DNA of 64,000 nt from Sva-07 sp963752815 (GCA_963752815.1 CAVVZI010000001.1:1-64000); one strand, 5' to 3'. Shown: positions 1-8,781, counted from the first letter of the stretch. Program-made: numbers and translations. Notes: generated by a model from the sequence alone, not told the origin.

Positions 1-331
1 ACGGGAGCCGGCCCGCCTCGTGGGGTTCTCGTACTGGCTCCAGTCGCCGACGGAGCCGGAGGGGTTCGCCGGGCCGAACGACCACTGGCATCAGCATCAG
101 GGGCTGTGCGTCGTCAACGGCTGGGTCGATCGCGAGCGTGCGACCGGCCCCGAAGCGTGCGCCGGCACCTTCCTCGCCGGCGGCGACCTCTGGATGCTGC
201 ACGCCTGGCCGGTGGATGGCTACGACAACGCCGACGGCCGGTTCGCGACGTTCAACCCGAAGCTCTGCCCGGCGATGGCCGGCACGCCGGACATCGCTCG
301 TTGCCCGGACGAGCTGACGTTCGACTCGTAG
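1..331 (+). CDS. C-terminal part of a hypothetical HWH-motif protein (truncated by window edge)
   Basis: The frame is open from base 2 and ends with TAG at 329-331, so at least 109 residues are visible and the true start probably lies before the window. A GTG at 20 is the first internal start codon but is not convincing. The visible part has a His/Trp-rich motif (NDHWHQHQGLC) and further Cys, His and Trp residues (EACAGTF, LWMLHAW, NPKLCP), suggesting a small disulfide- or metal-stabilised extracytoplasmic domain. I do not recognise a named family. The motif resembles one in the membrane-anchored protein at 18974-19897 (DDHWHQAYG..LC), so the two may share a domain. Function unknown. Confidence 0.6.
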   Translation, partial: REPARLVGFSYWLQSPTEPEGFAGPNDHWHQHQGLCVVNGWVDRERATGPEACAGTFLAGGDLWMLHAWPVDGYDNADGRFATFNPKLCPAMAGTPDIARCPDELTFDS

Positions 332-334
332 CGG

Positions 335-946
335 TCAGAGGAGTCCGACGATGCGTTCCGCGAGGTCGTCGTAGGTGTCGAGCGCTGGGAACTGCGGGAA
401 CTCGGCGATCACGTTGCCCGGGGCGTGGAACAGGAAGCCGCTGTCGGCTTCGAGCAGCATCGACGTGTCGTTGTAGCTGTCGCCGGCGGCGATGACGCGG
501 TAGCCGAGTGAGTGGAACGCCTCGACCGACCGGCGCTTCTGGTCGGCCTGACGGAGGCGGTAGTCGACGATCCGGTCGTTCTCGACGACGAGGCGGTGGC
601 ACAGGATCGCCGGCCAGCCGAGCTGGCGCATCAACGGGCGGGCGAACTGCTCGAACGTGTCCGACAGGAGCACCACCTGGGTGCGGCAGCGCAGGTCGTC
701 GAGGAACTCGCGGGCACCGTCGAGCGGCGTCAGGCCGGCGATCACGTCCTCGATCAGCGACATGGTGAGGCCGTGCTCGTCGAGCAGCGCCAGCCGGTAC
801 TTCATCAGCACGTCGTAGTCCGGCTCGTCACGCGTGGTGCGGCGCAGTTCGTCGATGCCGGTCCGCTCGGCGACGGCGATCCAGATCTCGGGCACGAGAA
901 CACCCTCGAGGTCGAGGGTGATCATCGTCGGGCGCGTGTCGCTCAC
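335..946 (-). CDS. thrH: ThrH-like HAD phosphatase (phosphoserine / homoserine phosphate)
   Basis: HAD-superfamily phosphatase of the ThrH type, a family described as bifunctional phosphoserine phosphatase and phosphoserine:homoserine phosphotransferase. The N-terminal motif DLEGVLVPEIWIAVAE has Glu where ordinary HAD enzymes have the second Asp, which is characteristic of ThrH. Motif II is LLSDTF and motif IV is GDSYND. With the GTG start at 946 the product is 203 aa, the usual ThrH length; the frame extends to a GTG at 973, and an ATG at 925 sits right at motif I. The gene ends 3 nt from the stop of the convergent gene at 1-331. A 29-nt hairpin element (986-1018) lies upstream. Cytoplasmic; serine or threonine metabolism inferred. 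Confidence 0.85.
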   Translation of the reverse strand: MSDTRPTMITLDLEGVLVPEIWIAVAERTGIDELRRTTRDEPDYDVLMKYRLALLDEHGLTMSLIEDVIAGLTPLDGAREFLDDLRCRTQVVLLSDTFEQFARPLMRQLGWPAILCHRLVVENDRIVDYRLRQADQKRRSVEAFHSLGYRVIAAGDSYNDTSMLLEADSGFLFHAPGNVIAEFPQFPALDTYDDLAERIVGLL

Positions 947-985
947 CGGCTCAGTCTCGCTGAACCGGGCCACGCGGACCGAAAT

Positions 986-1018
986 CGGTTCGTTCGGGGT
1001 CGGGGCCAGAACGAACCG
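986..1018. repeat. Hairpin repeat, family 2, single unit
   Basis: Nine-base arms CGGTTCGTT (986-994) and AACGAACCG (1010-1018) flank a G-rich loop containing GGGGTCGGGGCC. The inner 29 nt are exactly the reverse complement of the left half of the double element at 24993-25055. The unit lies between the stop of the nitroreductase gene and the start of thrH, both on the minus strand, so it could act as an intercistronic hairpin. A dispersed REP-like element is the other reading. Confidence 0.75.
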
Positions 1019-1024
1019 AAGCGC

Positions 1025-1597
1025 TCAGTTGTCGATCCGGTTGATCTCGAACGCGGGCCGTTCCGGCGCCGGGACGGGATCGTTCGCCCAGCCGAGGTAG
1101 ATCACGGCGACGATGCGGTCGGTGGCGTCGAAGCCGCACAGTTCGAGGACGCGAGGCGGGCTCGTGAGTGCGGGTGTCGACCAGAAGCTGGCGAGCCCGA
1201 TCGACGTCGCTCCGAGCAGCAGGTTCTGGATGCCGGCGGCGACGGAGTCGCGGTTCTCGAGGTCGAGCATCGAGTTGTCGTGCGCGCCGGCGCCCACCAC
1301 GAGCACCGCGGGCGTGCGGAGATATTTCGTGCGCGTCTTGAGCCGCTTGCCCTCGTCGCCGAAGTCGGCCTCGACCATGTCGGCGACCATCGTGTCGCCG
1401 AGGCGGGCGCGGCCGTCGTCCGTGAACAGGGCGAACCGCCACGGCCAGGTCTTCTTGTGGTTCGGTGCCCAGGTGACCAGCTCGCACAACTGCTCGACGA
1501 CTTCCGGCGGCACCGGACGCTCCTGGTCCACGAACATCGAGGTGCGACGGTCCTGGACCAGGCGGGCGAAGTCGTCGAAGGCGACGGGGGACGGCAT
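1025..1597 (-). CDS. Nitroreductase-family flavoprotein
   Basis: A 190-aa protein of the FMN-dependent nitroreductase fold. The N-terminal region RRTSMFVDQERPVPPEVVEQL followed by TWAPNHKKTWPWRFALF matches the conserved 'APNH..PWRF' FMN-binding segment of the family. A central stretch (SVAAGIQNLLLGATSIGLASFW) is the usual helix and active-site region, and LGWANDPVP near the end is the typical LG(Y/W) C-terminal motif. It probably uses NAD(P)H to reduce an unknown substrate. The pirin gene stops 12 nt upstream, so the two are likely cotranscribed. The F420 protein FbiB carries a C-terminal nitroreductase domain that the CofE in this window lacks; a role for this protein there is speculation. 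Confidence 0.8.
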   Translation of the reverse strand: MPSPVAFDDFARLVQDRRTSMFVDQERPVPPEVVEQLCELVTWAPNHKKTWPWRFALFTDDGRARLGDTMVADMVEADFGDEGKRLKTRTKYLRTPAVLVVGAGAHDNSMLDLENRDSVAAGIQNLLLGATSIGLASFWSTPALTSPPRVLELCGFDATDRIVAVIYLGWANDPVPAPERPAFEINRIDN

Positions 1598-1609
1598 GGC
1601 CTCAGGATG

Positions 1610-2350
1610 TCAGGCGGTCGCCCAGATCAACACCTCGGCACCGGCCTCGCCGGCGGTGAGGTCGAGCGGCCCGGTGTTCGTGAGTCGCGCCGCGTCACCC
1701 GTGCGGAGCACGCCGGCCGACTGCAGGTCCGCGCTGCCGACGGGAACGAAGACGTGGACGTGGCGGTCGTCGGGCACGCGAACGGTCTCGCCGGCCTGCA
1801 GCCGCCCGCCGTACAGCACGGCGCCGGCCTGGCGGATCGAGATGGCGGCGTCGTGGCCGCGTCCCGATGCGATCGGCACGAGCCCGCCCTTGGCGAGTTC
1901 GCCGTTGATGTCGAGTTGCTCGTAGCCGGGATCGATCGACTCGGTGTCGGGCGTGACCCACATCTGGACGAAGTGGACGTCGTCCGATCCGGAGTTGTTC
2001 ATCTCGGAGTGCCAGATGCCGCGTCCGGCCGACATGCGCTGGGCGAGGCCGGGGTACAGCACGCCGCGGTTCTTCTCGGAGTCCTTGTGCTCGAGTTCTC
2101 CCGAGAGCACCCACGTGACGATCTCCATGTCGCGGTGCGGGTGCGTGTCGAAGCCCGTGCCGCCCCGGACGATGTCGTCGTTGTTCACGAGCAACAGCCC
2201 GTGGCCGGTGTTGCGGGGGTCGTAGTGGTGGCCGAAGCTGAACGAGTGGTGGGAGTCCAGCCAGCCGATGTCGGTGGCGAATCGGTCGGCAGCCCGTCGC
2301 ACGTCGATGACGGGGGCGGTGGAAGCGGTGGTCATGTCGTGGATAACCAT
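1610..2350 (-). CDS. Pirin-family bicupin protein
   Basis: A 246-aa pirin-like bicupin. The N-terminal cupin shows THPHRDMEIVTWVLSGELEHKDS and then GIWHSEMNN, giving the three His and one Glu that bind the metal in pirins; the C-terminal cupin is weaker, as in YhhW-type proteins. Some bacterial pirins act as quercetin 2,3-dioxygenases, others as regulators or redox sensors, so the exact activity is open. The ATG at 2350 is preceded at 10 nt by TAATGT (2361-2366), which favours it over the internal ATG at 2335. Likely first gene of a unit with the nitroreductase. A long palindrome lies just upstream. Confidence 0.85.
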   Translation of the reverse strand: MVIHDMTTASTAPVIDVRRAADRFATDIGWLDSHHSFSFGHHYDPRNTGHGLLLVNNDDIVRGGTGFDTHPHRDMEIVTWVLSGELEHKDSEKNRGVLYPGLAQRMSAGRGIWHSEMNNSGSDDVHFVQMWVTPDTESIDPGYEQLDINGELAKGGLVPIASGRGHDAAISIRQAGAVLYGGRLQAGETVRVPDDRHVHVFVPVGSADLQSAGVLRTGDAARLTNTGPLDLTAGEAGAEVLIWATA

Positions 2351-2360
2351 TGCGCGCGCA

Positions 2361-2366
2361 ACATTA
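2361..2366 (-). promoter_or_regulatory. Putative -10 box of the pirin gene
   Basis: TAATGT on the minus strand, 10 nt before the ATG at 2350. It supports that start and a leaderless or near-leaderless mRNA. A -35 element is not evident; upstream is the family 1 palindrome. Confidence 0.45.
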
Positions 2367-2380
2367 TTCCCCCTCCGGTT

Positions 2381-2436
2381 CTCGTTTGCGTCGGGATTTC
2401 CGAGGACCGGTCCTCAGAAATCCCGACGCAAACGAG
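2381..2436. repeat. Long palindrome, family 1 (TTTGCGTC element), copy A
   Basis: Arms of 20 bases (2381-2400 and 2417-2436) are perfectly complementary and include TTTGCGTCGGGATTTC. The centre (2402-2415, GAGGACCGGTCCTC) is itself a perfect palindrome, so the whole can form a stem of about 27 pairs with one mismatch and essentially no loop. It sits between the ligD-polymerase stop (2460) and the pirin promoter. Related copies occur at 34403-34458 and 55782-55833. It may act as a terminator for the ligD transcript or may be a REP-like mobile palindrome. Confidence 0.85.
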
Positions 2437-2459
2437 GATTTGAGGTGTTCGGCGGCTGA

Positions 2460-3503
2460 TCACGGGTCGGCCTTCCGGGCGCGGCTCGGTTGGACCCGGG
2501 GGGCTTCGTTCGGCATCTTCGGGTACACGGGCGGCCACGGGGAGTCCGGGATGCCGTCGGCGAGGTCGGCGGCGAACCGCTCGACGAGCGGGGTGATCGA
2601 GCACGGCGCGTCGTCCATCAACTCCCATGGATCGCCGAGGTCGGCGAGCCGAGCGGGCACCGTGTCGATCGTCATCGCGTCCGGGTCGATCGAGTCGAGT
2701 TCGTCCCAACCGAACGGGGTCGACACCTGCGCGCCGACCCGCGGTCGAGCGCCCCATGCGCCGAACATGTTCTTGTGCGGCGCGTTCTGGTTGAAGTCGA
2801 TGAACACGCGCTCCCCGCGCTCCTCCTTCCACCACTTGTCGGTGATCAGATCGGGATGACGGGTAGCCAGCTCGCGTCCGAGCGCGATCACCGCACCGCG
2901 GATCGCGAACGAATCCCACCCCGGCTCGACACGGACGTAGATGTGGATGCCCTTGCTGCCGGTGGTCTTGGCGAACCCGAGCATCGCATGCTCCGCCAGC
3001 AGGTCCTTGACGTGCGCCGCCGATTCGCGGACCTGGTCGAACGTGACGCCCGGCGACGGGTCGAGGTCGATGCGCATCTCGTCGGCGTCGTCGGGCTCGG
3101 ACGCTCGGAACGGCCACACGTGCAGGCCGAGGACGCCCATGTTCACGGCCCAGAGCACGTGGGCCAGATCGGCGATGACCAGGGCCCGTGACGGCGTGCC
3201 GTTGATCGTCTCGACGGTCGTCGTGACGAGCCAGTCGGGCGCCGAATCGGGGATCCGCTTCTGGAAGAACGACTTCTCGCGCACACCGTTGGGGTACCGC
3301 TCGAGCAGGACCGGCCGATCGCGGACGGTGCGCATCAACGCCTCACCGACCGCCAGGTAGTAGTTCGCCAGGTCGAGCTTGGTCCGTGGCTCCTTGTCGG
3401 CGCCGACGGCCGGGAACATCACCTTGTGCGGATTCGTGATGGCGACCGTCCGGCCGTCGGCGACGAGTTCGACCGGTTCCCCGAACTCATCGGCCTTTGC
3501 CAT
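2460..3503 (-). CDS. ligD: LigD-type DNA polymerase domain protein (non-homologous end joining)
   Basis: A 347-aa stand-alone archaeo-eukaryotic-primase-like polymerase of the LigD PolDom family, which fills gaps and adds (ribo)nucleotides at double-strand breaks with Ku. Visible features are the N-terminal ITNPHKVMFP segment, the active-site motif MRIDLDPSPG with paired metal-binding Asp, TTGSKGIHIYVRV in the nucleotide-binding region, and VFIDFNQNAPHKN with the third acidic residue. There is no ligase or phosphoesterase domain and no ku gene in view. The ATG at 3503 has TAGGTT at 3510-3515, only 6 nt upstream, implying a leaderless mRNA. The symbol refers to the polymerase domain only. Confidence 0.88.
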   Translation of the reverse strand: MAKADEFGEPVELVADGRTVAITNPHKVMFPAVGADKEPRTKLDLANYYLAVGEALMRTVRDRPVLLERYPNGVREKSFFQKRIPDSAPDWLVTTTVETINGTPSRALVIADLAHVLWAVNMGVLGLHVWPFRASEPDDADEMRIDLDPSPGVTFDQVRESAAHVKDLLAEHAMLGFAKTTGSKGIHIYVRVEPGWDSFAIRGAVIALGRELATRHPDLITDKWWKEERGERVFIDFNQNAPHKNMFGAWGARPRVGAQVSTPFGWDELDSIDPDAMTIDTVPARLADLGDPWELMDDAPCSITPLVERFAADLADGIPDSPWPPVYPKMPNEAPRVQPSRARKADP

Positions 3504-3526
3504 GGCCAGAACCTAGTTCGGCGTGC

Positions 3527-4465
3527 TCACTGCTTGGCGTGGAGATCGGCGTTGAGCGTGCCCCACGCGCCGGTGCGCGCCCGGACGACGACCTTGCCCG
3601 ACTGACCGTCGCGGATGAACATGAGGTTGTCCTGGCCGGACAGCTCCCGCGCCTTGACGACGCCGTCGGGGGTCAGCACGGGGGTGCTGGCGGTGACGTA
3701 CAGCCCGGCCTCGACCACGCAGTCGTCGCCGAGGCTGATGCCGATGCCGCCGTTCGCGCCGAGCAGGCACCGTTCGCCGATCGTGACCTGCTCCTTGCCG
3801 CCGCCCGACAGCGTGCCCAGGATCGACGCCCCGCCGCCGATGTCGCTGCCGTCGCCGACGATCACGCCGCCGCTGATGCGACCCTCGACCATCGACGTGC
3901 CGAGCGTGCCGGCGTTGAAGTTGCAGAAGCCCTCGTGCATCACGGTGGTGCCGGAGGCGAGATGGGCGCCGAGACGGACCCGGGAGGCGTCGGCGATGCG
4001 CACGCCCGAGGGGATCACGTAGTCGGTCATCCGCGGGAACTTGTCGACGCCGTGCACGGTGAGCGTGCCGCCGGCGAGCCGCACCGCGAGCCGGACGTCG
4101 TCGATGTCGGCCACGGCCACCGGGCCCCGGTCGGTCCACACGACGTTGTTCAGCACGCCGAAGACGCCGTCGAGGTTCAGGGTCCGGGGCGCGGCGAGAC
4201 GATGGGACAGGAGGTGCAGGCGGAGATAGGCGTCCGACGGCGAGGCCGGCGGTGCGTCGACGTCGACCGAGATCCGCACCGGACGGATCGTGACGCGGCG
4301 CGTGTCGTCGGTGGTGTCGCGCATGCCGAGGGCCGCATCGATCTCGTCGGTCGGGCAGTCGTCGTCGCCGAACTCGCCCCAGCCGAGCCAGCGGTACCAC
4401 GTGTCGAGCACCGTGCCGTCGGCGGCGAGCGTCGCGAGGCCGGCGCCCCATGCCATACGAGCCAT
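3527..4465 (-). CDS. dapD: Tetrahydrodipicolinate N-succinyltransferase, actinobacterial type
   Basis: A 312-aa protein matching actinobacterial DapD (about 317 aa in mycobacteria), which transfers succinyl from succinyl-CoA to tetrahydrodipicolinate in the lysine and meso-diaminopimelate pathway. The N-terminal half is an alpha/beta domain. The C-terminal half is a left-handed beta-helix with hexapeptide repeats around SGVRIADASRVRLGAHLASGT, HEGFCNFNAGTLG and GGVIVGDGSDIGGGASILG. The ATG at 4465 overlaps the lysS stop by one base (TGATG), so translation is probably coupled. Pairing with lysyl-tRNA synthetase makes lysine metabolism the common theme. Confidence 0.9.
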   Translation of the reverse strand: MARMAWGAGLATLAADGTVLDTWYRWLGWGEFGDDDCPTDEIDAALGMRDTTDDTRRVTIRPVRISVDVDAPPASPSDAYLRLHLLSHRLAAPRTLNLDGVFGVLNNVVWTDRGPVAVADIDDVRLAVRLAGGTLTVHGVDKFPRMTDYVIPSGVRIADASRVRLGAHLASGTTVMHEGFCNFNAGTLGTSMVEGRISGGVIVGDGSDIGGGASILGTLSGGGKEQVTIGERCLLGANGGIGISLGDDCVVEAGLYVTASTPVLTPDGVVKARELSGQDNLMFIRDGQSGKVVVRARTGAWGTLNADLHAKQ

Positions 4466-6006
4466 CACAAGACCTCCGGTCTCAAGGTGGGAAAGAGGAT
4501 CACTTCCTTGATCGAGTCGACGCCGGCGAGCAGCATCGCCACCCGGTCCATGCCGATACCGAGCCCACCCGTCGGCGGCATGCCGTACTCGAGCGCCCGG
4601 AGGTAGTCCTCGTCGAGGAATCCCGCTTCGTCGTCGCCGGCCTCCTTGGCGGCCTGCTCCTCCTCGAAACGCAGCCGCTGTTCGACCGGGTCGTTGAGTT
4701 CGGAGTAGCCGTTGCCGAGTTCGCGCGCGTCGACGAAGAGCTCGAAACGCTCGGTCAGCCACGGGTCGTGGCGATCGACGCGGGCGAGCGGGGAGATCTC
4801 GGTGGGATGGCCGGTGACGAACGTGGGCCGCACGAGGTCGGCCTCGCACAGCTTCTCGAACAGCTCCTCCACGATCTTGCCGCCGCCCCAGCGCGCCTCC
4901 CAGCGGACGTCGTGCTGCTCGGCGAGGGTCCGCAGCTCGTCGATCGGCTGCGACGGATGCACCTCGCGTCCGACCTTGGCCGACACGGCATCGACCATGC
5001 GGACCCGGGGCCACGGCTCGGTCAGGTCGACGTCGGCGCCGCCGATCGACACGATGGTGGTGCCGGTCGCGTCGAGGGCCGCCGTGGTGATCAACACCTC
5101 GGTGATGTCCATCACGTCGTTCCAGTCGCCGAACGCCTGGTAGAGCTCCATCATCGTGAACTCGGGGTTGTGCCGGGTCGACATGCCCTCGTTGCGGAAG
5201 ATGCGGCCGATCTCGAACACCCGCTCCATCCCGCCGACGATCAGCCGCTTGAGGTGCAGTTCGAGGGCGATGCGCAGGTACAGATCGACGTCGAGCGTGT
5301 TGTGGTGCGTGACGAACGGGCGGGCGTGCGCGCCGCCGGCCTCGACGTGGAGCACCGGCGTCTCGACCTCGATGAAGCCGCGCTCGTGCAACGTGCGGCG
5401 GAAGCTGGCGATCACCGCGTGACGGATCTCGAAGGCCCGCCGGGCCTCGTCGTTCACGATCAGATCGGCGTACCGCTGGCGGAACCGGGTGTCGGTGTCG
5501 GTCAGCCCGTGCCACTTGTCGGGCATCGGGCGGATCGCCTTGGCGAGCAGTTCGACCTGCTCGGTCTTCACCGACAGCTCGCCCTTGCGCGTGGTCATCA
5601 CGGTGCCGGTGACGCCGACCCAGTCGCCGAGGTCGAGCTCCTTGGCAGCGGCGAACGCGTCGTCGCCCATCACGGCCTTCGACACGAACAGTTGGACGTC
5701 GCCGGACCGGTCGCGCACCGTGGCGAAGATCAACTTGCCGGAATCGCGCAGCAGCATGACGCGGCCGGCGACGCGGACCCGGTCGTCGGTCTCGGTACCG
5801 GCTTCCAGACCGCCCCAGGTGGCCCGCAGTTCGCGCAGGTCGTGCGTGCGGTCGAACCGGTACGGGTACGGATCGGTGCCGGTGGCGCGCATCTCGTCGA
5901 GCAGGCCCAATCGGCGCGTGCGCTCGGCGGCCAGGCCGCTGCCGGCAGCCGCCTCGTCCATCACCTCTTCCATCACGTCTTCCTGGGTCGAAATGTCATC
6001 TGCCAC
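4465..6006 (-). CDS. lysS: Lysine-tRNA ligase, class II
   Basis: A 513-aa class II lysyl-tRNA synthetase. An OB-fold anticodon-binding domain (about residues 60-180, VRVAGRVMLLRDSGKLIFATVRD) precedes the catalytic core. Motif 2 is seen as FEIGRIFRNEGMSTRHNPEFT and motif 3 as GLGIGMDRVAMLL. It charges tRNA-Lys with lysine in the cytoplasm. The start is GTG at 6006 (VADDISTQED) because TACCGT lies 9 nt upstream (6016-6021 on the plus strand), suggesting leaderless initiation; an unstructured acidic N-terminus follows. It is divergent from the M15 peptidase and overlaps dapD. Confidence 0.95.
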   Translation of the reverse strand: MADDISTQEDVMEEVMDEAAAGSGLAAERTRRLGLLDEMRATGTDPYPYRFDRTHDLRELRATWGGLEAGTETDDRVRVAGRVMLLRDSGKLIFATVRDRSGDVQLFVSKAVMGDDAFAAAKELDLGDWVGVTGTVMTTRKGELSVKTEQVELLAKAIRPMPDKWHGLTDTDTRFRQRYADLIVNDEARRAFEIRHAVIASFRRTLHERGFIEVETPVLHVEAGGAHARPFVTHHNTLDVDLYLRIALELHLKRLIVGGMERVFEIGRIFRNEGMSTRHNPEFTMMELYQAFGDWNDVMDITEVLITTAALDATGTTIVSIGGADVDLTEPWPRVRMVDAVSAKVGREVHPSQPIDELRTLAEQHDVRWEARWGGGKIVEELFEKLCEADLVRPTFVTGHPTEISPLARVDRHDPWLTERFELFVDARELGNGYSELNDPVEQRLRFEEEQAAKEAGDDEAGFLDEDYLRALEYGMPPTGGLGIGMDRVAMLLAGVDSIKEVILFPTLRPEVL

Positions 6007-6099
6007 GGTGGCAGCACGGTAGCGAGTTCTCGCCGCCGCGGCGTATCCGGTTCGCGCCCGATGCCCGCCGGCGCCGCCGACTCTCTACGATCCTCTGCC

Positions 6100-7407
6100 G
6101 TGCGACGTCTGACGGCCCTGCTGCTCCTCGGTGCTGCCCTGCTCTCGATGCAGGCCGTGGCCCAGAGCCCGACCGTTCCGCCGATCACAGCCGGCGCCAC
6201 GGCGACGGCCAAGGCGGTGCGACTCCGGCCCCCGGTGATCGACATCGTGACGGTGAACAACTCCGGTGAGCTCACGGCGGCGAACGCGTCGGCAGCCGTG
6301 GCCGCGGCAAGCGATGCCGGCGCCGCGGCGGCGATCGGTCGTTCGGCGAGCATCGGCATGATCGACGTACGGCGTGGCGGCAACGGCGTGCAGGTCGCGC
6401 CGGCCGGCTTCGCCTATCCGATGGGCGTCACCGTGCTGCCGCTCGACATGGTGGCGAGCACCATGGGCCCGTCGATCTCGGGACTGCTGACCGACAGCAC
6501 CGTGGTGATGGGCCAGTTGACGGCGAGCCTGCGCGGCGCCGCGGCAGGTGACACGCTGACGCTCGTGGCGGCCAACGGCACGCCGACGCCCGTGACGGTG
6601 GCGCTCGTCGCCGACGATGCGACGATCGGTGGGACCGAGTTGCTGATGTCGCCGGCCGCCGCCGACCGGTTGGGTGTCGTGCAGAACAGCAGCGTCGTGA
6701 TCTGGAACCCGTCGTCGCGGGGCGCGATCGACGCGGCCCTGTCGGCCCGCGGCCTCGTGAACACCACGGTCAGGATCCGGCGCAGCTGGGAACCGTTCGA
6801 CCCGGACTCCACGATCGGGATGGCGGCGACGAAGCGGGCACTCGGCGAATTCGCCTATCGCGTCAACGGCGACGGATCGGTGACGCTCGACCCGACTTGG
6901 CTCAGCACGTACATCACGTACGGCGCCATCCAGGGGCTGCGCCTGTCGTCTGGCTGCAACGCCCAGGTCCGGCCCGCGCTGCAGGCCGCGATGAACGAAG
7001 TCGTCGCCGCCGGGCTCGCCGGCACGATCAACTACGCCGACGCCAACTCGGCGGGTGGCTGCTGGGGCCCGCGATTCAACCGGCTGACCCCCGACTCGTC
7101 GGTGGGGTTCCTCTCCCGTCACAGCTGGGGGCAGGCGATCGACACGAACACCCAGGGCTCGTGCCAGGGCTGTGTGCCCGACATGAACTGCGCGACGGTG
7201 CGGATCTTCCGCAAGCACGGCTTCGCCTGGGGCGGGAACTTCCTCGTGCCCGACGGGATGCACTTCGAATGGGTCGGCGACCCGCGTGACCAGTACTCGT
7301 ACCCGTCGCGGTTCTGCCCGAACGCCGCATCCGACAGCGCGGCGCTCACGAACGGTGTGACCCTGCGGGCGACGCTGTTCGAAGACGCCGGATTCACCCC
7401 CGAGTAG
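6100..7407 (+). CDS. Secreted M15-family D-Ala-D-Ala carboxypeptidase-like protein
   Basis: A 435-aa protein with a signal peptide at the GTG start (RRLTALLLLGAALLSMQAVAQS), so exported. The first half (about 25-260) is Ala/Gly/Thr-rich and unassigned. The C-terminal part is a peptidase M15 domain with the zinc motif HSWGQAIDTN and the later MHFEWVG; M15 enzymes cleave D-Ala-D-Ala or peptide stems in peptidoglycan. Four cysteines around GSCQGCVPDMNC may form disulfides. TACGAT at 6086-6091 lies 8 nt before the GTG, supporting it over the in-frame ATG at 6061. Divergent from lysS with a gap of 93 nt. Confidence 0.82.
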   Translation: MRRLTALLLLGAALLSMQAVAQSPTVPPITAGATATAKAVRLRPPVIDIVTVNNSGELTAANASAAVAAASDAGAAAAIGRSASIGMIDVRRGGNGVQVAPAGFAYPMGVTVLPLDMVASTMGPSISGLLTDSTVVMGQLTASLRGAAAGDTLTLVAANGTPTPVTVALVADDATIGGTELLMSPAAADRLGVVQNSSVVIWNPSSRGAIDAALSARGLVNTTVRIRRSWEPFDPDSTIGMAATKRALGEFAYRVNGDGSVTLDPTWLSTYITYGAIQGLRLSSGCNAQVRPALQAAMNEVVAAGLAGTINYADANSAGGCWGPRFNRLTPDSSVGFLSRHSWGQAIDTNTQGSCQGCVPDMNCATVRIFRKHGFAWGGNFLVPDGMHFEWVGDPRDQYSYPSRFCPNAASDSAALTNGVTLRATLFEDAGFTPE

Positions 7408-7410
7408 CCT
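7405..7410 (+). promoter_or_regulatory. Putative -10 box overlapping the preceding stop codon
   Basis: TAGCCT: its first three bases are the TAG stop of the M15 peptidase gene. It lies 7 nt before the GTG at 7418, so the flavoprotein gene may have its own leaderless promoter here. Confidence 0.45.
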
Positions 7411-7417
7411 GCTCCGG

Positions 7418-8781
7418 GTGAGCACTCGCTTCGTCATCATCGGTGGCGGCCCGGCCGGCAACACTGCGGCCACCTACGCTGCCCGATTCGGGGCCGAGGT
7501 CGTGATGATCGAGCGCGACGTCATCGGCGGCGCCGCCCACCTCTGGGACTGCATCCCGTCGAAGTCGATGATCGCCACCGGACGGGCGATCAGCCGCACC
7601 CGGGCGATCGGTGGGCTCGGCCTCGCCAACGTCGACACGACCGTCGACGTCGAGCACCTCACCAGCCGAATTCTGTCGATCGAGCACAAGATGCGTGACA
7701 ACACGACGCAACTGCTCGCCAGCCAGGGGGTGCGACTGATCAAGGGCACCGCGCGGTTCTCAGGCCCGAACACGGTCGAGGTCGACGGGGCCGAAGGGGT
7801 CGAGACGATCGAGTTCGACGCCGCACTCGTGTCGACGGGCTCGCGCCACGCGTCCCCGACTGGTGCCAACCCGACGGTGATCGCATCCTGACCACCCGCG
7901 ACTGCTACCCGCCCAAGGTGCTCCCGGAGAGCGTCACCATCGTCGGGTCAGGTGTCACCGGCGTCGAGTTCGTGCACATGTTCTCGATGTTCGGCGCCGC
8001 CGTCACCCTCGTCGTCAGCCGCCAGCAGGTGCTGCCCGGCAAGGATCCCGAGGTGGCGGCGGTGCTCGAAGCCGAGTTCATGCGGCGCGGAGTGAAGCTG
8101 TTGATGGGCGCCCGGGCGGAGGCCATCGAGCGCGTGCCCGACACCGACCGCGTGGTCGTGCGCTGCGACGACGGCCGGTCGATCGAGTCGACCCACGCCG
8201 TGCTGGCCATCGGCTCGATCCCCAACACCGAGGGCATCGGCCTCGATCTGGCCGGCGTCGAGGTCGACGGCGGGTACGTGCCGATCGACCGCCACTGCGT
8301 CACGTCGGTGCCGCACATCTACGCCGCCGGCGACATCAGCGGCAAGCTGCCGCTGTCATCGGTGGCGTCGATGCAGGGCCGCAAGGTCGCCGAGCACCTG
8401 ATGGGCCGGCACACCCGCGTCGAGCGCGACCTCGACTACGACAAGGCGGCCTCCGCGATCTTCACCGAGCCCGAGATCGCCGACGTCGGCCTCGCCGAGG
8501 CCGAGGCGTTCAGTTCCGGGCGCAAGATCAGGGTGACGAAGGTGCCGTTCTCGGCCACCGCCAAGGCGATGATCAACGCCGACACGCAGGGCTTCGTGAA
8601 GATCATCTCCGATCCGGCCACCGGCGTGGTGCTCGGCGGGTCGATCGTGGGCCGCCAGGCCGCGGAGCTGATCTCGGTGCTCGCCGTCGCCGTCACCGCC
8701 GGTCTCGGCGTCGGCGACCTCGCCGAGAGCATCCTCGTGCACCCCGCCCTCAGCGAAGCCCTCGCCGAAGCCGCCGAATAG
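7418..8781 (+). pseudogene. LpdA-like NAD(P)H:quinone/disulfide-type flavoprotein reductase, frameshifted
   Basis: Pyridine nucleotide-disulfide oxidoreductase. The N-terminal piece (7418-7891) has the FAD motif IGGGPAGNTAA and the active-site region GGAAHLWDCIPSK, in which the first redox Cys of the usual CxxxxC is absent, as in mycobacterial LpdA. The C-terminal piece has IVGSGVTGVEF (NAD(P) binding), AAGDISGK and LVHPALSEAL. The frame breaks near 7845-7849: adding one base after GGCTCGCGCC restores STGSRPRVPDW and joins both pieces into 454 aa. A missing C in the assembly is the likely cause. If intact, it would reduce quinones with NAD(P)H rather than act as a lipoamide dehydrogenase. Confidence 0.82.

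Noticed and set aside
512..2443. Long plus-strand open frame (643 codons) opposite thrH, nitroreductase and pirin
   Set aside because: It spans three recognisable minus-strand genes and the palindrome, and shows no family signature.
4450..6060. Plus-strand open frame running into the M15 peptidase gene
   Set aside because: It is opposite lysS; the peptidase has its own signal peptide and -10 box at 6086.
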